A stretch of DNA of 64,000 nt from Yinghuangia soli (GTDB taxonomy: Bacteria > Actinomycetota > Actinomycetes > Streptomycetales > Streptomycetaceae), in the NCBI RefSeq assembly GCF_021502675.1, contig NZ_JAKFHA010000001.1, positions 1 to 64,000 of the forward strand, in the 5' to 3' direction. Both the position numbers and the translations under genes were made by a program. Positions 17,219 through 26,254 of the stretch are shown here, in pieces. Numbering within the stretch: the first letter of the stretch is position 1; each line of letters starts with the position of its first letter. The notes below the pieces were generated by a model. It had not been told where the DNA came from and did no database searches. It saw only the letters and a program-made list of their open reading frames with translations.

Positions 17219-19105
17219 GTGGGACACACTCGCCGCACCTTCGCCGCCCTCGGCACCATCCTCGCGGCCGTGGCCGCCCTCACCGCCGCTCCGGCGGCGC
17301 AGGCCGACCCGGTGCCCTGGCCGACGCCCGCGGTGCAGGGGCCGGTGACCGGGCCCGGCTCGCCGTGGACCGGCATCACCGACTCCGGCGAGGCCGCCGC
17401 CGCGGGCTACGGCGAACGCGAGTACTTCCTGTCCGGCACCGCGACCGCGTACCGCAAGGCGGGCACGTGGGACGCGTCCGGTGTGTGGGCCGTCGAGCCG
17501 GACACCACCGCCGCCTACAAGACGCGCGTGCTGGTGCGCACCCCGAACGACGCCGCGAAGTTCAACGGCACGGTCGTGGTCGAGTGGCTGAACGTCAGCG
17601 CGGGCTTCGAGACCGCCCCCGACTACCTGTACGCGCGCGCCGAGATGCTGCGCCGCGGCTACGCCTGGGTCGGGGTCTCCGCCCAGGCCCTGGGCATCGA
17701 CGGGCCGCGCAGCCCGATCGGCTTCGGCGGGCTCAAGGTCTTCAACCCCGCACGCTACGACTCGCTCGTGCACCCCGGCGACGCCTATTCGTACGACATC
17801 TACACCCAGGTCGCGGCGGCGCTGCGCACCACCGGCCCGGCCGACCTGCTGGCCGGCCTCGGCCCGCGCCGGCTGATCGCGGACGGCGAGTCGCAGTCGG
17901 CGCTCCGGATGACGACGTACTACAACGCGGTGCAGCCGCTCACCCGGGCCTACGACGGATTCCTGATCCACAGCCGCTTCCCGAACACCGCGCCGCTGGG
18001 CGCCGGCATGTTCGACCCGCTGCTGCCGGTCACCCGGCTGCGCACCGACCAGGCCGCCCCCGTCCTGGTCACCGAGTCCGAGACCGACGTCCCGTACCAC
18101 TTCCCGGCCCGGCAGCCGGACTCCGCCGCCTACCGGCTGTGGGAGATGCCCGGTACCTCGCACGCCGACGAGTTCACCGGCGCGGCCGCGCTGGGCTGCG
18201 ACAAGCGGGTCAACTCCGGGCCGCAGACGTACTTGATGCGCGCCGCGCTGCGCAGCCTGTCCGGCTGGGTCGCGGGGGCGGCCGCGCCGCCGTCCATGCC
18301 GCGCATCACCACGGATGCGGCCGGCGGTGTCGTGCGCGACCAGCACGGCAACGCCCTGGGCGGTATCCGCATCCCGCAACTCGACGTCCCCATCGCGACG
18401 TTGACCGGCGACGGCAACACCGGCGCGGGTGAGTTCTGCTTCCTGACCGGCACCACCGTCCCGTTCCCGGCCGCGAAGCTCGACGCGATGTACGCCGACC
18501 ACGCCTCGTACGTCGCGGCCTTCGACGCGGCCGCGCAGCGCACCGCGGACGCCGGCGCCTTCCTCGCCGACGACCTCGCCGCCCTGCACGCCGAAGCCGA
18601 CGCGGCACCGGTCCCGCCCGGCACCTCGGCCGGCGGCAGCCAGAGCACCTTCGACGTGCAGGCGGAGGTCCAGCCCGGCAGCCTGTCCATGTCCCAGCAG
18701 GCGTCCGGTGTCGAACTGGCCCCGGTCACCATCAACGGCCGTACGCAGCAGGCGACCGGCCGCATCAACACCGTCGCCGTCGCGGACCTCCGCGGCGGCA
18801 CCCTGGGCTGGTCCCTCACCGGGCGCACCACCGACTTCGTCTCCGACACCGGCGGCGTCATCCCGGCCGCGAAGTTCACCTGGACCCCGTCCTGCACGGT
18901 GACCTTCCCGGACTCGCCGAGCATCGCCGTGGCCGGCAGCCCCGGGCCGGTCGCGGCCGGCGCCCTGCTGTGCCGCCAGCCGGAGAATCCCCCGAAGACC
19001 GTCTCCGGCGGCTTCTTCGCGGCCGACGCCCGGGTCTCCCTGGAGGTACCCGCGTACACGCTGGCCGGCCGGTACACCGCGACGCTCACCTTGTCCCTGG
19101 TGTAG
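17219..19105 (+). CDS. Secreted alpha/beta-hydrolase domain protein
   Basis: A 628-residue exported protein with a signal peptide ending AQA near residue 29. It fits the large alpha/beta-hydrolase domain family of actinobacteria (VVVEWLNVSAGFETAPDYLY, GYAWVGVSAQALGIDGP). The probable nucleophile elbow is GESQS (residues about 222-226), followed by TESETDVPYH and a TSHADEF segment that would supply the acid and histidine. The last 150 residues look like a beta-rich adhesion-type domain. GTG 17219 is the only start that keeps the signal peptide but has no clear ribosome site. The ester substrate is unknown. Confidence 0.75.
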   Translation: MGHTRRTFAALGTILAAVAALTAAPAAQADPVPWPTPAVQGPVTGPGSPWTGITDSGEAAAAGYGEREYFLSGTATAYRKAGTWDASGVWAVEPDTTAAYKTRVLVRTPNDAAKFNGTVVVEWLNVSAGFETAPDYLYARAEMLRRGYAWVGVSAQALGIDGPRSPIGFGGLKVFNPARYDSLVHPGDAYSYDIYTQVAAALRTTGPADLLAGLGPRRLIADGESQSALRMTTYYNAVQPLTRAYDGFLIHSRFPNTAPLGAGMFDPLLPVTRLRTDQAAPVLVTESETDVPYHFPARQPDSAAYRLWEMPGTSHADEFTGAAALGCDKRVNSGPQTYLMRAALRSLSGWVAGAAAPPSMPRITTDAAGGVVRDQHGNALGGIRIPQLDVPIATLTGDGNTGAGEFCFLTGTTVPFPAAKLDAMYADHASYVAAFDAAAQRTADAGAFLADDLAALHAEADAAPVPPGTSAGGSQSTFDVQAEVQPGSLSMSQQASGVELAPVTINGRTQQATGRINTVAVADLRGGTLGWSLTGRTTDFVSDTGGVIPAAKFTWTPSCTVTFPDSPSIAVAGSPGPVAAGALLCRQPENPPKTVSGGFFAADARVSLEVPAYTLAGRYTATLTLSLV

Positions 19106-19186
19106 CCCGCACACCCGCGCCACAGGTCCGGAGGCCCTCTTGGGATCATGGGCCAGGAGTCGGGAACCGCGGCATTCGGAGGATCA

Positions 19187-19678
19187 GTGGGCGAGCCGTA
19201 CCGGATCACCTTTGTCTGTACGGGCAACATCTGCCGGTCGCCGATGGCCGAGTGGGTGTTCCGCCGCCAGGTGGCCGACGCAGGACTGGACGGCGAGGTC
19301 GTGGTCGACAGTTCGGGTACCGAGGGCTGGCACCGCGGCAAGCCCGCCGACGAGCGCACCGATGCGACGCTGGCCAAGTTCGGCTACGGCAGCGGCCACG
19401 CGGCACGTCCCTTCGACGCCCGCTGGTTCCCCGCGTACGACCTGGTGATCGCCCTGGACCAGGACCACTGGCGCGAGCTGCGGCGCCGCGCGCCCGACGA
19501 CGCATCCCGCGAAAAGGTCCGGCTGCTCCGCGAGTTCGATCCCGACGCGGACGGCGACCTGGACGTGCCGGACCCGTACTACGACGGCATCGAGGCCTTC
19601 GAGCACGTCCTGTCCCTGATCGAGGCGGCCTCCGCAGACCTCCTCGACGAAGTACGCCGCGGCCTCGCCGCCCGCTGA
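19187..19678 (+). CDS. Low-molecular-weight protein tyrosine phosphatase
   Basis: About 163 residues, family size. The phosphate-binding loop VCTGNICRSPMAE near the N-terminus contains the nucleophile Cys and the Arg of CX5R-S, and the acid/base Asp is in DPYYDG near residue 126. It dephosphorylates phosphotyrosine or low-molecular-weight arginine/tyrosine phosphates in the cytoplasm. GTG 19187 places the loop at residue 11, as in the family, and has GGAGG four bases upstream; ATG 19148 would add 13 residues. It is followed by a strong shared terminator. Confidence 0.9.
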   Translation: MGEPYRITFVCTGNICRSPMAEWVFRRQVADAGLDGEVVVDSSGTEGWHRGKPADERTDATLAKFGYGSGHAARPFDARWFPAYDLVIALDQDHWRELRRRAPDDASREKVRLLREFDPDADGDLDVPDPYYDGIEAFEHVLSLIEAASADLLDEVRRGLAAR

Positions 19679-19692
19679 CCCGGTACGCAACG

Positions 19693-19736
19693 GCGCGGCC
19701 CGCCCCGGAGGTGTTCCGGGGCGGGCCGCGCTTTTT
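19693..19736. terminator. Strong bidirectional terminator
   Basis: A 17-bp perfect stem (GCGCGGCCCGCCCCGGA and complement) with a 5-base loop and TTTTT on the plus-strand side, between the phosphatase gene and the convergent exporter gene. Confidence 0.9.
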
Positions 19737-19758
19737 GGTGCGGTGGGCGGTGGGCGGG

Positions 19759-21273
19759 TCAGCCCATGTGCACGGCGCCGCCTTCGGAGGGCAGCGAGTC
19801 CTTGCCGGCGTTGACCAGGAGGGCGGCGACGATCGCGCCGACCACCATGATCGCCGCGGCCCAGCCGAACGCCTGGGTGTAGCCGTCGAGTTGGGCCTGG
19901 ATACCGGCCTGCATGGCGACCTCGGGGTTGCCCATCCGATCACCGAGCTCGGCGGTCTTGTCGGCCATGGCGTCCTTGCTCGCGGCGATCGCGATGCTGT
20001 TGAGCAGTGCGGTGCCGAGCGCGCCGCCGACCTGCTGGACGGCGTTGATCGAGGCGCTCGCGGCGCCCGCGTCGTGCTCGGCGACGCCGATGAGCGCGGT
20101 GCTGGCCACCGCGGTGAAGACCAGGCCGAGGCCCAGGCCGATCATGACCATGCCCGGGAACACGTGGGTGAGGTACTGCTTTTCCACGGTCACGAAGGTG
20201 AGCCAGAAGGTGCCGCCCGCGGCCAGCAGCGAGCCGAGGATGAGCGGGATGCGCGGGCCGATCTTCGGGAGCAGCGCGGCGGACGCGCCGGCCGTGATGA
20301 ACACGCCCACGGTGATGCCGAGGGCGCCCGCACCGGCCTTGACCGCGCCATAGCCCAGCACGCCGCGCATGTAGAAGATCATGAACATCGTGGAGCCGAT
20401 GAAGGCCGCGCCGACCAGCAGCATGGCCAGCAGGGCGCCGCCGCGGTTGCGGTCCGCGACGATGCGCAGCGGCAGCAGGGCGTGCGCGGTGCGCTGCTCG
20501 ATCAGCGTGAAGGCCACCAGCAGGATGGCGCCGGCCGCCAGCATCACCAGGGTGAGGGTGTCGGTCCAGCTCTCCTCGGCGGCGCGGGTGAAGCCGTAGA
20601 CGAGGGCGGCGAGGCCGAGCGTGACGGTGACCGCGCCCGGGATGTCGTAGCGGGTGTCGCCTTCGGCGCGGCTCTCCTGGAGGACGGGCAGCGCGGCGAC
20701 GATCGCGACGACGGCGATCGGGACGTTCACCAGGAGGCACCAGCGCCAGTCGACGTACTCGGTGAGCACGCCGCCGAGCAGCAGGCCGATGGCCGCGCCG
20801 CCGGCCGAGATGCCGCCGTAGACCGCGAACGCCTTGGCGCGCTCCTTGGCGTCGGTGAAGGTGACGGTGAGGACCGCGAGTGCTGCGGGGGCGAGCAGCG
20901 CGGCGAAGACGCCCTGGAGGGCGCGGGCCCCGAAGAGCATGGCCTCGTTCTGGGCCACGCCGCCGAGGGCGGAGGCCAGCGCGAAGCCGACCATGCCGGC
21001 CATGAAGGCCTTCTTGCGGCCCCAGAAGTCGGCGATGCGGCCGCCGAGCAGGAGGAGGGCGCCGAACGTCAGGGCGTAGGCGGTCACCACCCACTGCTTG
21101 TTGGCGTCCGACATGTCGAGGTCGGCCTGGGCGTCGGGCAGGGCGACGGTGACGATGGTCGCGTCGAGCACGACCATCAGCTGGGCTATCGAGACGATGA
21201 CGAGCACCCACCAGCGCTTCGAGGAGGCCTCGGATGACGCGGGTGTGGGCTTGTCGAGGACGGTTTGGGACAT
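19759..21273 (-). CDS. EmrB/QacA-type MFS drug exporter (DHA2, 14 TM)
   Basis: A 504-residue membrane protein with 14 predicted hydrophobic segments. DHA2-family signatures include LDATIVTVALPDAQADL in the first helix, the loop GRIADFWGRKKAF, ARALQGVFAALLAPAALAVL and the 'antiporter' motif GGISAGGAAIGLLLGGVL before WRWCLLVNVP. It is a proton-driven exporter of drugs or self-made toxic metabolites. The tetR gene lies upstream on the same strand with about 140 bases between them, and two operator-like palindromes precede tetR, so drug-induced derepression is likely. Confidence 0.9.
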   Translation of the reverse strand: MSQTVLDKPTPASSEASSKRWWVLVIVSIAQLMVVLDATIVTVALPDAQADLDMSDANKQWVVTAYALTFGALLLLGGRIADFWGRKKAFMAGMVGFALASALGGVAQNEAMLFGARALQGVFAALLAPAALAVLTVTFTDAKERAKAFAVYGGISAGGAAIGLLLGGVLTEYVDWRWCLLVNVPIAVVAIVAALPVLQESRAEGDTRYDIPGAVTVTLGLAALVYGFTRAAEESWTDTLTLVMLAAGAILLVAFTLIEQRTAHALLPLRIVADRNRGGALLAMLLVGAAFIGSTMFMIFYMRGVLGYGAVKAGAGALGITVGVFITAGASAALLPKIGPRIPLILGSLLAAGGTFWLTFVTVEKQYLTHVFPGMVMIGLGLGLVFTAVASTALIGVAEHDAGAASASINAVQQVGGALGTALLNSIAIAASKDAMADKTAELGDRMGNPEVAMQAGIQAQLDGYTQAFGWAAAIMVVGAIVAALLVNAGKDSLPSEGGAVHMG

Positions 21274-21415
21274 GGCGGTACCCCCGGTACGGGTTTCGTG
21301 GCTTCCGACGCGGACGTGCCGGGTCGGCGAGGTCGTTCATGCCGGGCCGCCGCCGTGGTGGGCGGCCGGTCCGGATGGTGGCGGGGGCCCGGGGTTTCGG
21401 GCTCCCGCGGACGGC

Positions 21416-22018
21416 TCAGCTGTGGCGCAGAGCGGGCAGGATCACGTGGTCGACGATGCCGAGGAGGTGTGCCTCGTCGGCATCGATGCCGTCGCACAGC
21501 GGGCGGTTGAGGACGGCCTGCACGAGGATCGGGACGCAGAATTCGACGGCGGCCGGGAGGCTGCCGAGTTCGCCGCGGTCCACGGCGCGCTGCACGAGCG
21601 CTTCGAAGGACGCGCGTTCGGGGCGGATGACCACTTCCCGGAGCATCTCCCCCAGCTCCGGGTTGGCGATCACGGAGTGGCTCATCGAGGCCATCAGCGG
21701 GGCGTCCTCGGTGGCCACTTCGGCCATGTGCGCGGCGACCGCGTACAGGTCGCCGGCCAGGCTGCCGGTGTCCACGTCCGGGTACATCGGACGCAGCGTG
21801 CTCATGGCGTGGATGACCAGGCGGGGCTTGCCCTGCCACTGCCGGTAGAGGGTGGCCTTGCTGATCCGGGCCCGGGCCGCGACGGCGTCCATGGTGAGCG
21901 CTTCGTAGCCGACCTCGCGGAGCAGTTCGACCACCGCACCGAAGAGTTCGCCTTGGCGCTCGGGGGTCAGCCTGCTGCGCCGTTCGGCATCCGCGGCCCT
22001 GACCTCGTCGGGGGACAC
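21416..22018 (-). CDS. TetR-family repressor of the exporter operon
   Basis: A 200-residue protein with an N-terminal TetR helix-turn-helix (GYEALTMDAVAARARISKAT, LYRQWQGKPRLV) and a C-terminal ligand domain (VIRPERASFEALVQRAVDRG, DHVILPAL) typical of TetR_C_11-like proteins. The GTG start at 22018 gives the standard N-terminus. Two palindromes at 22081-22095 and 22121-22140 upstream are good operator candidates, so the protein probably represses itself and the downstream exporter. Confidence 0.9.
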   Translation of the reverse strand: MSPDEVRAADAERRSRLTPERQGELFGAVVELLREVGYEALTMDAVAARARISKATLYRQWQGKPRLVIHAMSTLRPMYPDVDTGSLAGDLYAVAAHMAEVATEDAPLMASMSHSVIANPELGEMLREVVIRPERASFEALVQRAVDRGELGSLPAAVEFCVPILVQAVLNRPLCDGIDADEAHLLGIVDHVILPALRHS

Positions 22019-22080
22019 CCGGGGCTCCTTCGGTGGACTCGATGGGTTCGGGGGATTCTACGGACCGGTCGAACGTGGGA

Positions 22081-22140
22081 ACGAAACGGTTTCGTACCCG
22101 CTCACCAGACAATAGCACTATCGAAACGGAACCGTTTCGT
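22081..22140. promoter_or_regulatory. Two related TetR-type operators
   Basis: ACGAAACGGTTTCGT (22081-22095) is a 15-bp perfect palindrome. TCGAAACGGAACCGTTTCGT (22121-22140) is an 18-of-20 palindrome with the same GAAACGG/CCGTTTC half-sites, centred about 43 bp (four turns) away. Both are followed by TACCCG. They lie between tetR and the convergent VWA gene, over the expected tetR promoter. Confidence 0.75.
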
Positions 22141-22191
22141 ACCCGCCGGATATTCCGCGACCCCCGGGCCGACCTTCCGGTCGGCTGCGGG

Positions 22192-23577
22192 TCAGGCCAA
22201 GTCCTCGATGAAGGCGGCCAGTTGGGCCAGGTTGCGGCATTCGACCATCGGTACGACGCGGTCGTACGTGGACGCCGCGGAGTCGCCGGTGTCCCAGTCG
22301 CGGTGCGGCTCCGGGTTCAGCCAGTGCGCGCGGCGGGCGGCGTCCGCCATCTTGGCCAGCGCGGGCAGCGCGAGCGGCCCGTAGTTGGAGCGGGCGTCGC
22401 CGAGGATCAGCAGGGCCGTCTTGGGCCCGATGACCTCGGGGTACCGGTCCGCGAAGAGCTCGAAGGCACGGCCGTAGTTGGTGCGGCCGGTCACCCACAC
22501 CACGTCGGCCTTGGAGGTCAGGTCGCGCATCGCGTCGCCGACGTCCACGCCGGGCGCGAAGTGCGCGGTGACCTCGTCGAGGTTGTCGACGAAGGCGAAC
22601 ACCCGGACCTTGCTGAACTGTTCGCGCAGCGCATAGGCCAGCAGCAGGGTGAAGTGCGCGAACGACGACACCGAGTCGCTCACGTCGCACAGCACCACGA
22701 GCTCGGGCTTGTGCGGGCGGCGCGGGCGGTGGAACGTCCGCACCGGGACGCCGCCGGTGGACAGCGAGGCGCGCACGGTGCGCCTGAAGTCCAGCCGACC
22801 GCGCCGCCCGGCCTTGTGCTTGACCGCCAGCCGGGTGGCCAGCCGGCGCGCCAACGGGTGCACGGCGCGGCGCAGTTCGGCCAGGTCCTTGCGGGTGGCG
22901 CGGAGGATGTCGAGCTGTTCGAGCGGCGGGCGGACCGCGACCTTGGCGACCCGCTCGGCCGAGGTGTCCTCGGCGAGCCGGCGCCGGACCTCGGCGGTGA
23001 TCATGTCCTGGAGTGCCGCGATGCGGTCCTCGAGGGTGCGGCGCGCGGTGCGCTCGGCCAGTCCCCCGCGGTCCTGCCCGGCCAGGACCGCGCGCAGCAG
23101 CCCGGCCATCAGGGTGCGCGGGTCGAGGGCGGCCCCGACCGCGTACGCCGACCAGGTCTGCCGCGGCGCACTCGCCGGGGACCGGCCGTACGTCGCCACC
23201 GCGTCGCGCACGAGCTGCCGCAGGCCCGCCTCGTCGCCGTCGAGGAGCAGGTCGAACAGCCTGGCGCGCATCCCGTCGGCGACCGGGTCCGGTTCGCGCA
23301 GGTTGGGCCGCGGCGGGTCGGGGCGCTCGGCGGGCGGCCCGCCGGCGCCGTCCCCGACCGCGGCCGGGAACCACAGGTCGAAGAGCGTGTCGAAGGTGGC
23401 CCGGTGGGTGGGCCGCTTGACCAGCGTGGCCGCGTACGCCGCCCGCATGGCCTCGCGGTCGACCAGGTCGAGCACGGTCAGCGCGCGGGCCGCGTCCAGC
23501 CCTTCGGCGAGCGAGACGGCGAGTCCGGCGCCGCGCAGCGCGTCCAGGAAGCCGACGTGCCGGTCGAGGAGGGCCAT
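22192..23577 (-). CDS. CoxE-type VWA-domain protein
   Basis: About 461 residues. The C-terminal 180 residues form a von Willebrand A/CoxE domain (PF05762) with a MIDAS-like VVLCDVSDSVSSFAHFTLLL motif and a threonine-containing VTGRTNYGRAFEL. The N-terminal region is Arg-rich and helical. Such proteins work with MoxR-type AAA ATPases as metal-cofactor or complex-assembly chaperones. ATG 23577 lies four bases after the stop of the moxR-like gene, so the pair is one translational unit. The client protein is unknown; no CO-dehydrogenase genes are near. Confidence 0.88.
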   Translation of the reverse strand: MALLDRHVGFLDALRGAGLAVSLAEGLDAARALTVLDLVDREAMRAAYAATLVKRPTHRATFDTLFDLWFPAAVGDGAGGPPAERPDPPRPNLREPDPVADGMRARLFDLLLDGDEAGLRQLVRDAVATYGRSPASAPRQTWSAYAVGAALDPRTLMAGLLRAVLAGQDRGGLAERTARRTLEDRIAALQDMITAEVRRRLAEDTSAERVAKVAVRPPLEQLDILRATRKDLAELRRAVHPLARRLATRLAVKHKAGRRGRLDFRRTVRASLSTGGVPVRTFHRPRRPHKPELVVLCDVSDSVSSFAHFTLLLAYALREQFSKVRVFAFVDNLDEVTAHFAPGVDVGDAMRDLTSKADVVWVTGRTNYGRAFELFADRYPEVIGPKTALLILGDARSNYGPLALPALAKMADAARRAHWLNPEPHRDWDTGDSAASTYDRVVPMVECRNLAQLAAFIEDLA

Positions 23578-23581
23578 CGCG

Positions 23582-24460
23582 TCACACCGACTCGGCGGTG
23601 GGGAGCCCCAGTTCCTTGGCCGCACGGGTCTGGTCGGAGACGTGCTTGAGGACCACGCCGAGGGTGCGCGCGATGGCGTCCTCGTCGAGCGCGTCGGCCT
23701 CCAGGGCGAGCAGCGTGCGGGCCCAGTCCAGCGTCTCGGCGATGGACGGCGACTTCTTCAGGTCCAGGGCGCGCAGCGTCGCGACGGTGCGGACCAGTTG
23801 CTCGGCGAGCGCCTCGGTGATCTCCGGGACCTGGGCGAGCACGATCTCGCGCTCCCGCTCGGGGGTCGGGTAGTCGAGGTAGAGGTACAGGCAGCGGCGC
23901 TTGAGCGCCTCGGACAGCTCGCGGGTCGCGTTGGAGGTGAGCACCACGAACGGCCGCCGGGCCGCGGTGACGGTGCCCAGCTCCGGGATGGTGACCTGGA
24001 AGTCGGAGAGCACCTCCAGGAGCAGGCCCTCGACCTCGACGTCGGTCTTGTCGGTCTCGTCGATGAGCAGCACGGTCGGCTCGGTGCGGCGGATCGCGGT
24101 GAGCAGCGGCCGGGAGAGCAGGAACTCCTCGCCGAAGATGTCGTCGTGGGTGTCCGACCACTCCTGGCCCTCGGGCGCGGCCTGGATGCGCAGGAGCTGC
24201 TTGCGGTAGTTCCACTCGTACAGCGCGCGGCCCTCGTCGAGGCCTTCGTAGCACTGCAGCCGGACCAGTTCGGCGCCGGTCGCGGCGGCCACCGCCTTGG
24301 CCAGCTCGGTCTTGCCGACCCCGGCCGGGCCCTCGACCAGCAGCGGCTTGCCGAGGGCGTCGGCGAGGAAGACGGTGGTGGCGATGTGGCCGTCGGAGAG
24401 GTAGTCGCCGGCCGCGAGCCGGGTCCGGACATCCTCCGGCGAGCTGAACAAGGACGTCAC
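23582..24460 (-). CDS. MoxR/CoxD-type AAA+ ATPase
   Basis: A 292-residue AAA+ protein with Walker A VEGPAGVGKTELAK (near residue 43), Walker B VLLIDETDK, sensor 1 VLTSNAT and the arginine-finger region ALKRRCLYLYLDYP. The family remodels protein complexes together with a VWA partner, here encoded immediately downstream. The GTG start at 24460 gives the normal N-terminus. The 12-bp palindrome at 24513-24524 in the upstream gap may be a regulator site. Confidence 0.9.
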   Translation of the reverse strand: MTSLFSSPEDVRTRLAAGDYLSDGHIATTVFLADALGKPLLVEGPAGVGKTELAKAVAAATGAELVRLQCYEGLDEGRALYEWNYRKQLLRIQAAPEGQEWSDTHDDIFGEEFLLSRPLLTAIRRTEPTVLLIDETDKTDVEVEGLLLEVLSDFQVTIPELGTVTAARRPFVVLTSNATRELSEALKRRCLYLYLDYPTPEREREIVLAQVPEITEALAEQLVRTVATLRALDLKKSPSIAETLDWARTLLALEADALDEDAIARTLGVVLKHVSDQTRAAKELGLPTAESV

Positions 24461-24512
24461 GGCGGCAGCTCCCTCGGCTCTGCAGGGGCCCGGCGGCTGC
24501 GCGCGCCCGAGT

Positions 24513-24524
24513 AGTCAATTGACT
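24513..24524. promoter_or_regulatory. Perfect palindrome AGTCAATTGACT upstream of moxR-like gene
   Basis: A 12-bp perfect AT-rich palindrome in the 74-bp gap between the nucleotidyltransferase and MoxR genes. The AT content stands out locally, and the sequence resembles MarR-type operators (TTGACT/AGTCAA arms). The regulator is not known. Confidence 0.45.
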
Positions 24525-24534
24525 GAATCAAATG

Positions 24535-25242
24535 CTACCCGGGCGTGCGCGCCGCGCGGAGGTCGGCCAGCCGCAGTTCGACGAGCAGCCCTTCGACGCG
24601 TGCCCGGTCCGGCGCCTCGGGCAGCACGGAGTCGACCGCGTCGAGTGCGGCCATCTCCTTCTCGAAAAGCTCGGCGAAGGCCTGCGGGTCGGCCGCGGCC
24701 AGCTCGCCGACCGCGAACAATTCCTCGCGCTGCGCGGTCATGTCGATCACCAGGTGCCCGGTGGCCAGCAGCGTCCGGGCCTGCCGGAGCAGCCGCAGGC
24801 AGTGCCGGCCGTGCTTGGCGGTGCGGCGCGGCAGCGATACGGCGTCACCCGCGCTGCCGTCGTGCCGCGCGGCCAGCTTGCGGGCCTGCTGCATCGCGTA
24901 GCCGCCGTACGCGGACCGGACGCACGGGGTGGAGAGGAACGCCTCGCGCGCCTCGACCAGGGCCCGGCCCGCCTCGGTCGCGACGGTGTACGCGTCGAGC
25001 CAGAGCAGTTCGCTGACGGTCGGGTTGCCCTTGAGGGCGAGAGTGGCGAACTTGTACAGCTCGTGCAGCGTCACATCGGGATCGGTGCGCACCGTGGAGC
25101 CGTTGAGGACGTCGGGCCCGCGCAGGCCGCAGACCTCGGCCGGGTCGGCGAGGTAGATGCCGAGCATGTCCTGGTCGGAGCCCTCGGTGGCCAGGCCGTA
25201 GGCGGTGGAGCCCACCACGCCCATGAGCAGCGTCGTCGCCAC
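24535..25242 (-). CDS. RlaP-like nucleotidyltransferase (DNA polymerase beta superfamily)
   Basis: About 235 residues. The N-terminal MGVVGSTAYGLATEGSDQDM is the GS...D-x-D nucleotidyltransferase motif of the RlaP/YcgL-like family (PF10127), whose members are often found near RNA-repair genes. It is followed by LHELYKFATLALKGNPTVSE, PCVRSAYGGYAMQQARKL and a helical C-terminus (KHGRHCLRLLRQARTLL). GTG 25242 is chosen because it starts directly at VATTLLMG with AGAGG upstream. It is encoded upstream of the MoxR/VWA pair on the same strand, 74 bases apart. Nucleotide and substrate are unknown. Confidence 0.8.
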   Translation of the reverse strand: MATTLLMGVVGSTAYGLATEGSDQDMLGIYLADPAEVCGLRGPDVLNGSTVRTDPDVTLHELYKFATLALKGNPTVSELLWLDAYTVATEAGRALVEAREAFLSTPCVRSAYGGYAMQQARKLAARHDGSAGDAVSLPRRTAKHGRHCLRLLRQARTLLATGHLVIDMTAQREELFAVGELAAADPQAFAELFEKEMAALDAVDSVLPEAPDRARVEGLLVELRLADLRAARTPG

Positions 25243-25367
25243 GTCGCGCACCTCTTTCTGCGGGCCCGCGGTCCGGTGCGGGATCGCCCGAGTATCGGGT
25301 ACGCAGCGGGCCGCCGACCACGGGATATCCCCGGGTCCCCGATCCGGGTCCGGGTCCGCGGTCGGGG

Positions 25368-25496
25368 TCAGCGCTTGGACGCGGCCACGATCATGAGCGC
25401 GCCGAAGATCACCGCGAAGCCCAGGACGTAGATGGACAGCCGGATCCACATGCCGTTCTCGCGGCTCTTCTCGGACTCGGTCTCGGGGTGGGCCAT
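25368..25496 (-). CDS. Small single-pass membrane protein
   Basis: A 42-residue product with a polar N-terminus (MAHPETESEKSRENGMWIRL) and one hydrophobic helix (SIYVLGFAVIFGALMIV) ending SKR. ATG 25496 has a perfect AGGAGG just upstream. Such short tail-anchored proteins are common in streptomycetes; the function is unknown. It lies between the nucleotidyltransferase and the XRE-cupin gene on the same strand. Confidence 0.7.
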   Translation of the reverse strand: MAHPETESEKSRENGMWIRLSIYVLGFAVIFGALMIVAASKR

Positions 25497-25555
25497 GGCT
25501 CCTCCTGACATGACTGGGGCGGGGGCAAAGGCAAAGGCAAAGAGCAAAGGAGTGT

Positions 25556-26191
25556 TCAGTGCCCCGGAGGGGCCGGCAGGCAGGCGCTGAACGCGACCAT
25601 CGCGGGCGCCGCGTGGACCATCAGGAACTCGACCGGCACGTGGTCGTCGGCGGACTCCATGACGTGCGGCAGCCCGGAGTCGAAGTGCGCGACGTCGCCG
25701 GGCCCGAGCAGGTGCACGGTGCCGTCCAGGGTCAGCCGCAGCTGTCCCGCGGTGACGTAGAGCCATTCCTCGCCGGGGTGCACCCGGGCCGGGCCGGTGG
25801 CCGGCGCAGGGGGGACGCGGACGCGCAGCGCCTGCATGCCGCGCCGCGGGCTGCCGGCTCTCCAGTACGTCCAGCCGTGCGCGTGGAAGGGCTCCGCGCG
25901 CTTGGCGCGGATGATGGTCTCCTCCCCCGCGCCCCGCTCGCCGAGGAGAGTCGATACTGTCGTGGCGTACACCCGGGCCAGGGTCAGCAGCGCGGGCAGC
26001 GAGGGCTGCCGGTGCTCGTTCTCCAGCCGGGACAGATAGGCGACGGACAGGCCGGTCACCCCGGCCGCCTCCTCGAGGGTCAGGCCGTGGCCGAGCCGGG
26101 CCTGCTTGAGGCGCTCGCCGAGGCCGGGAGCCGCGCTGGGCGCGGCGGACCGGTCCGATTGGGGTTGCGCTCCGAGGGTTCCTTCGGGCAT
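25556..26191 (-). CDS. XRE-cupin transcriptional regulator
   Basis: About 211 residues: an N-terminal helix-turn-helix (ERLKQARLGHGLTLEEAAGV, VAYLSRLENEHRQPSLPALL) and a C-terminal cupin (HPGEEWLYVTAGQLRLTLDG, LGPGDVAHFDSGLPHVMES) that would bind a small ligand or metal. This architecture is standard for PuuR/SutR-like regulators of amine, sulfur or amino-acid metabolism. ATG 26191 begins MPEGTLGAQ and is divergent from the LURP-like gene with a 63-bp gap, so it may control that gene as well as itself. Confidence 0.88.
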   Translation of the reverse strand: MPEGTLGAQPQSDRSAAPSAAPGLGERLKQARLGHGLTLEEAAGVTGLSVAYLSRLENEHRQPSLPALLTLARVYATTVSTLLGERGAGEETIIRAKRAEPFHAHGWTYWRAGSPRRGMQALRVRVPPAPATGPARVHPGEEWLYVTAGQLRLTLDGTVHLLGPGDVAHFDSGLPHVMESADDHVPVEFLMVHAAPAMVAFSACLPAPPGH

Positions 26192-26254
26192 AACTGCCAC
26201 GCTAACCAGCCGTTCGGCGACGTGGCAATTTTCTTGCCCAGGAGGCAAAAGCGC

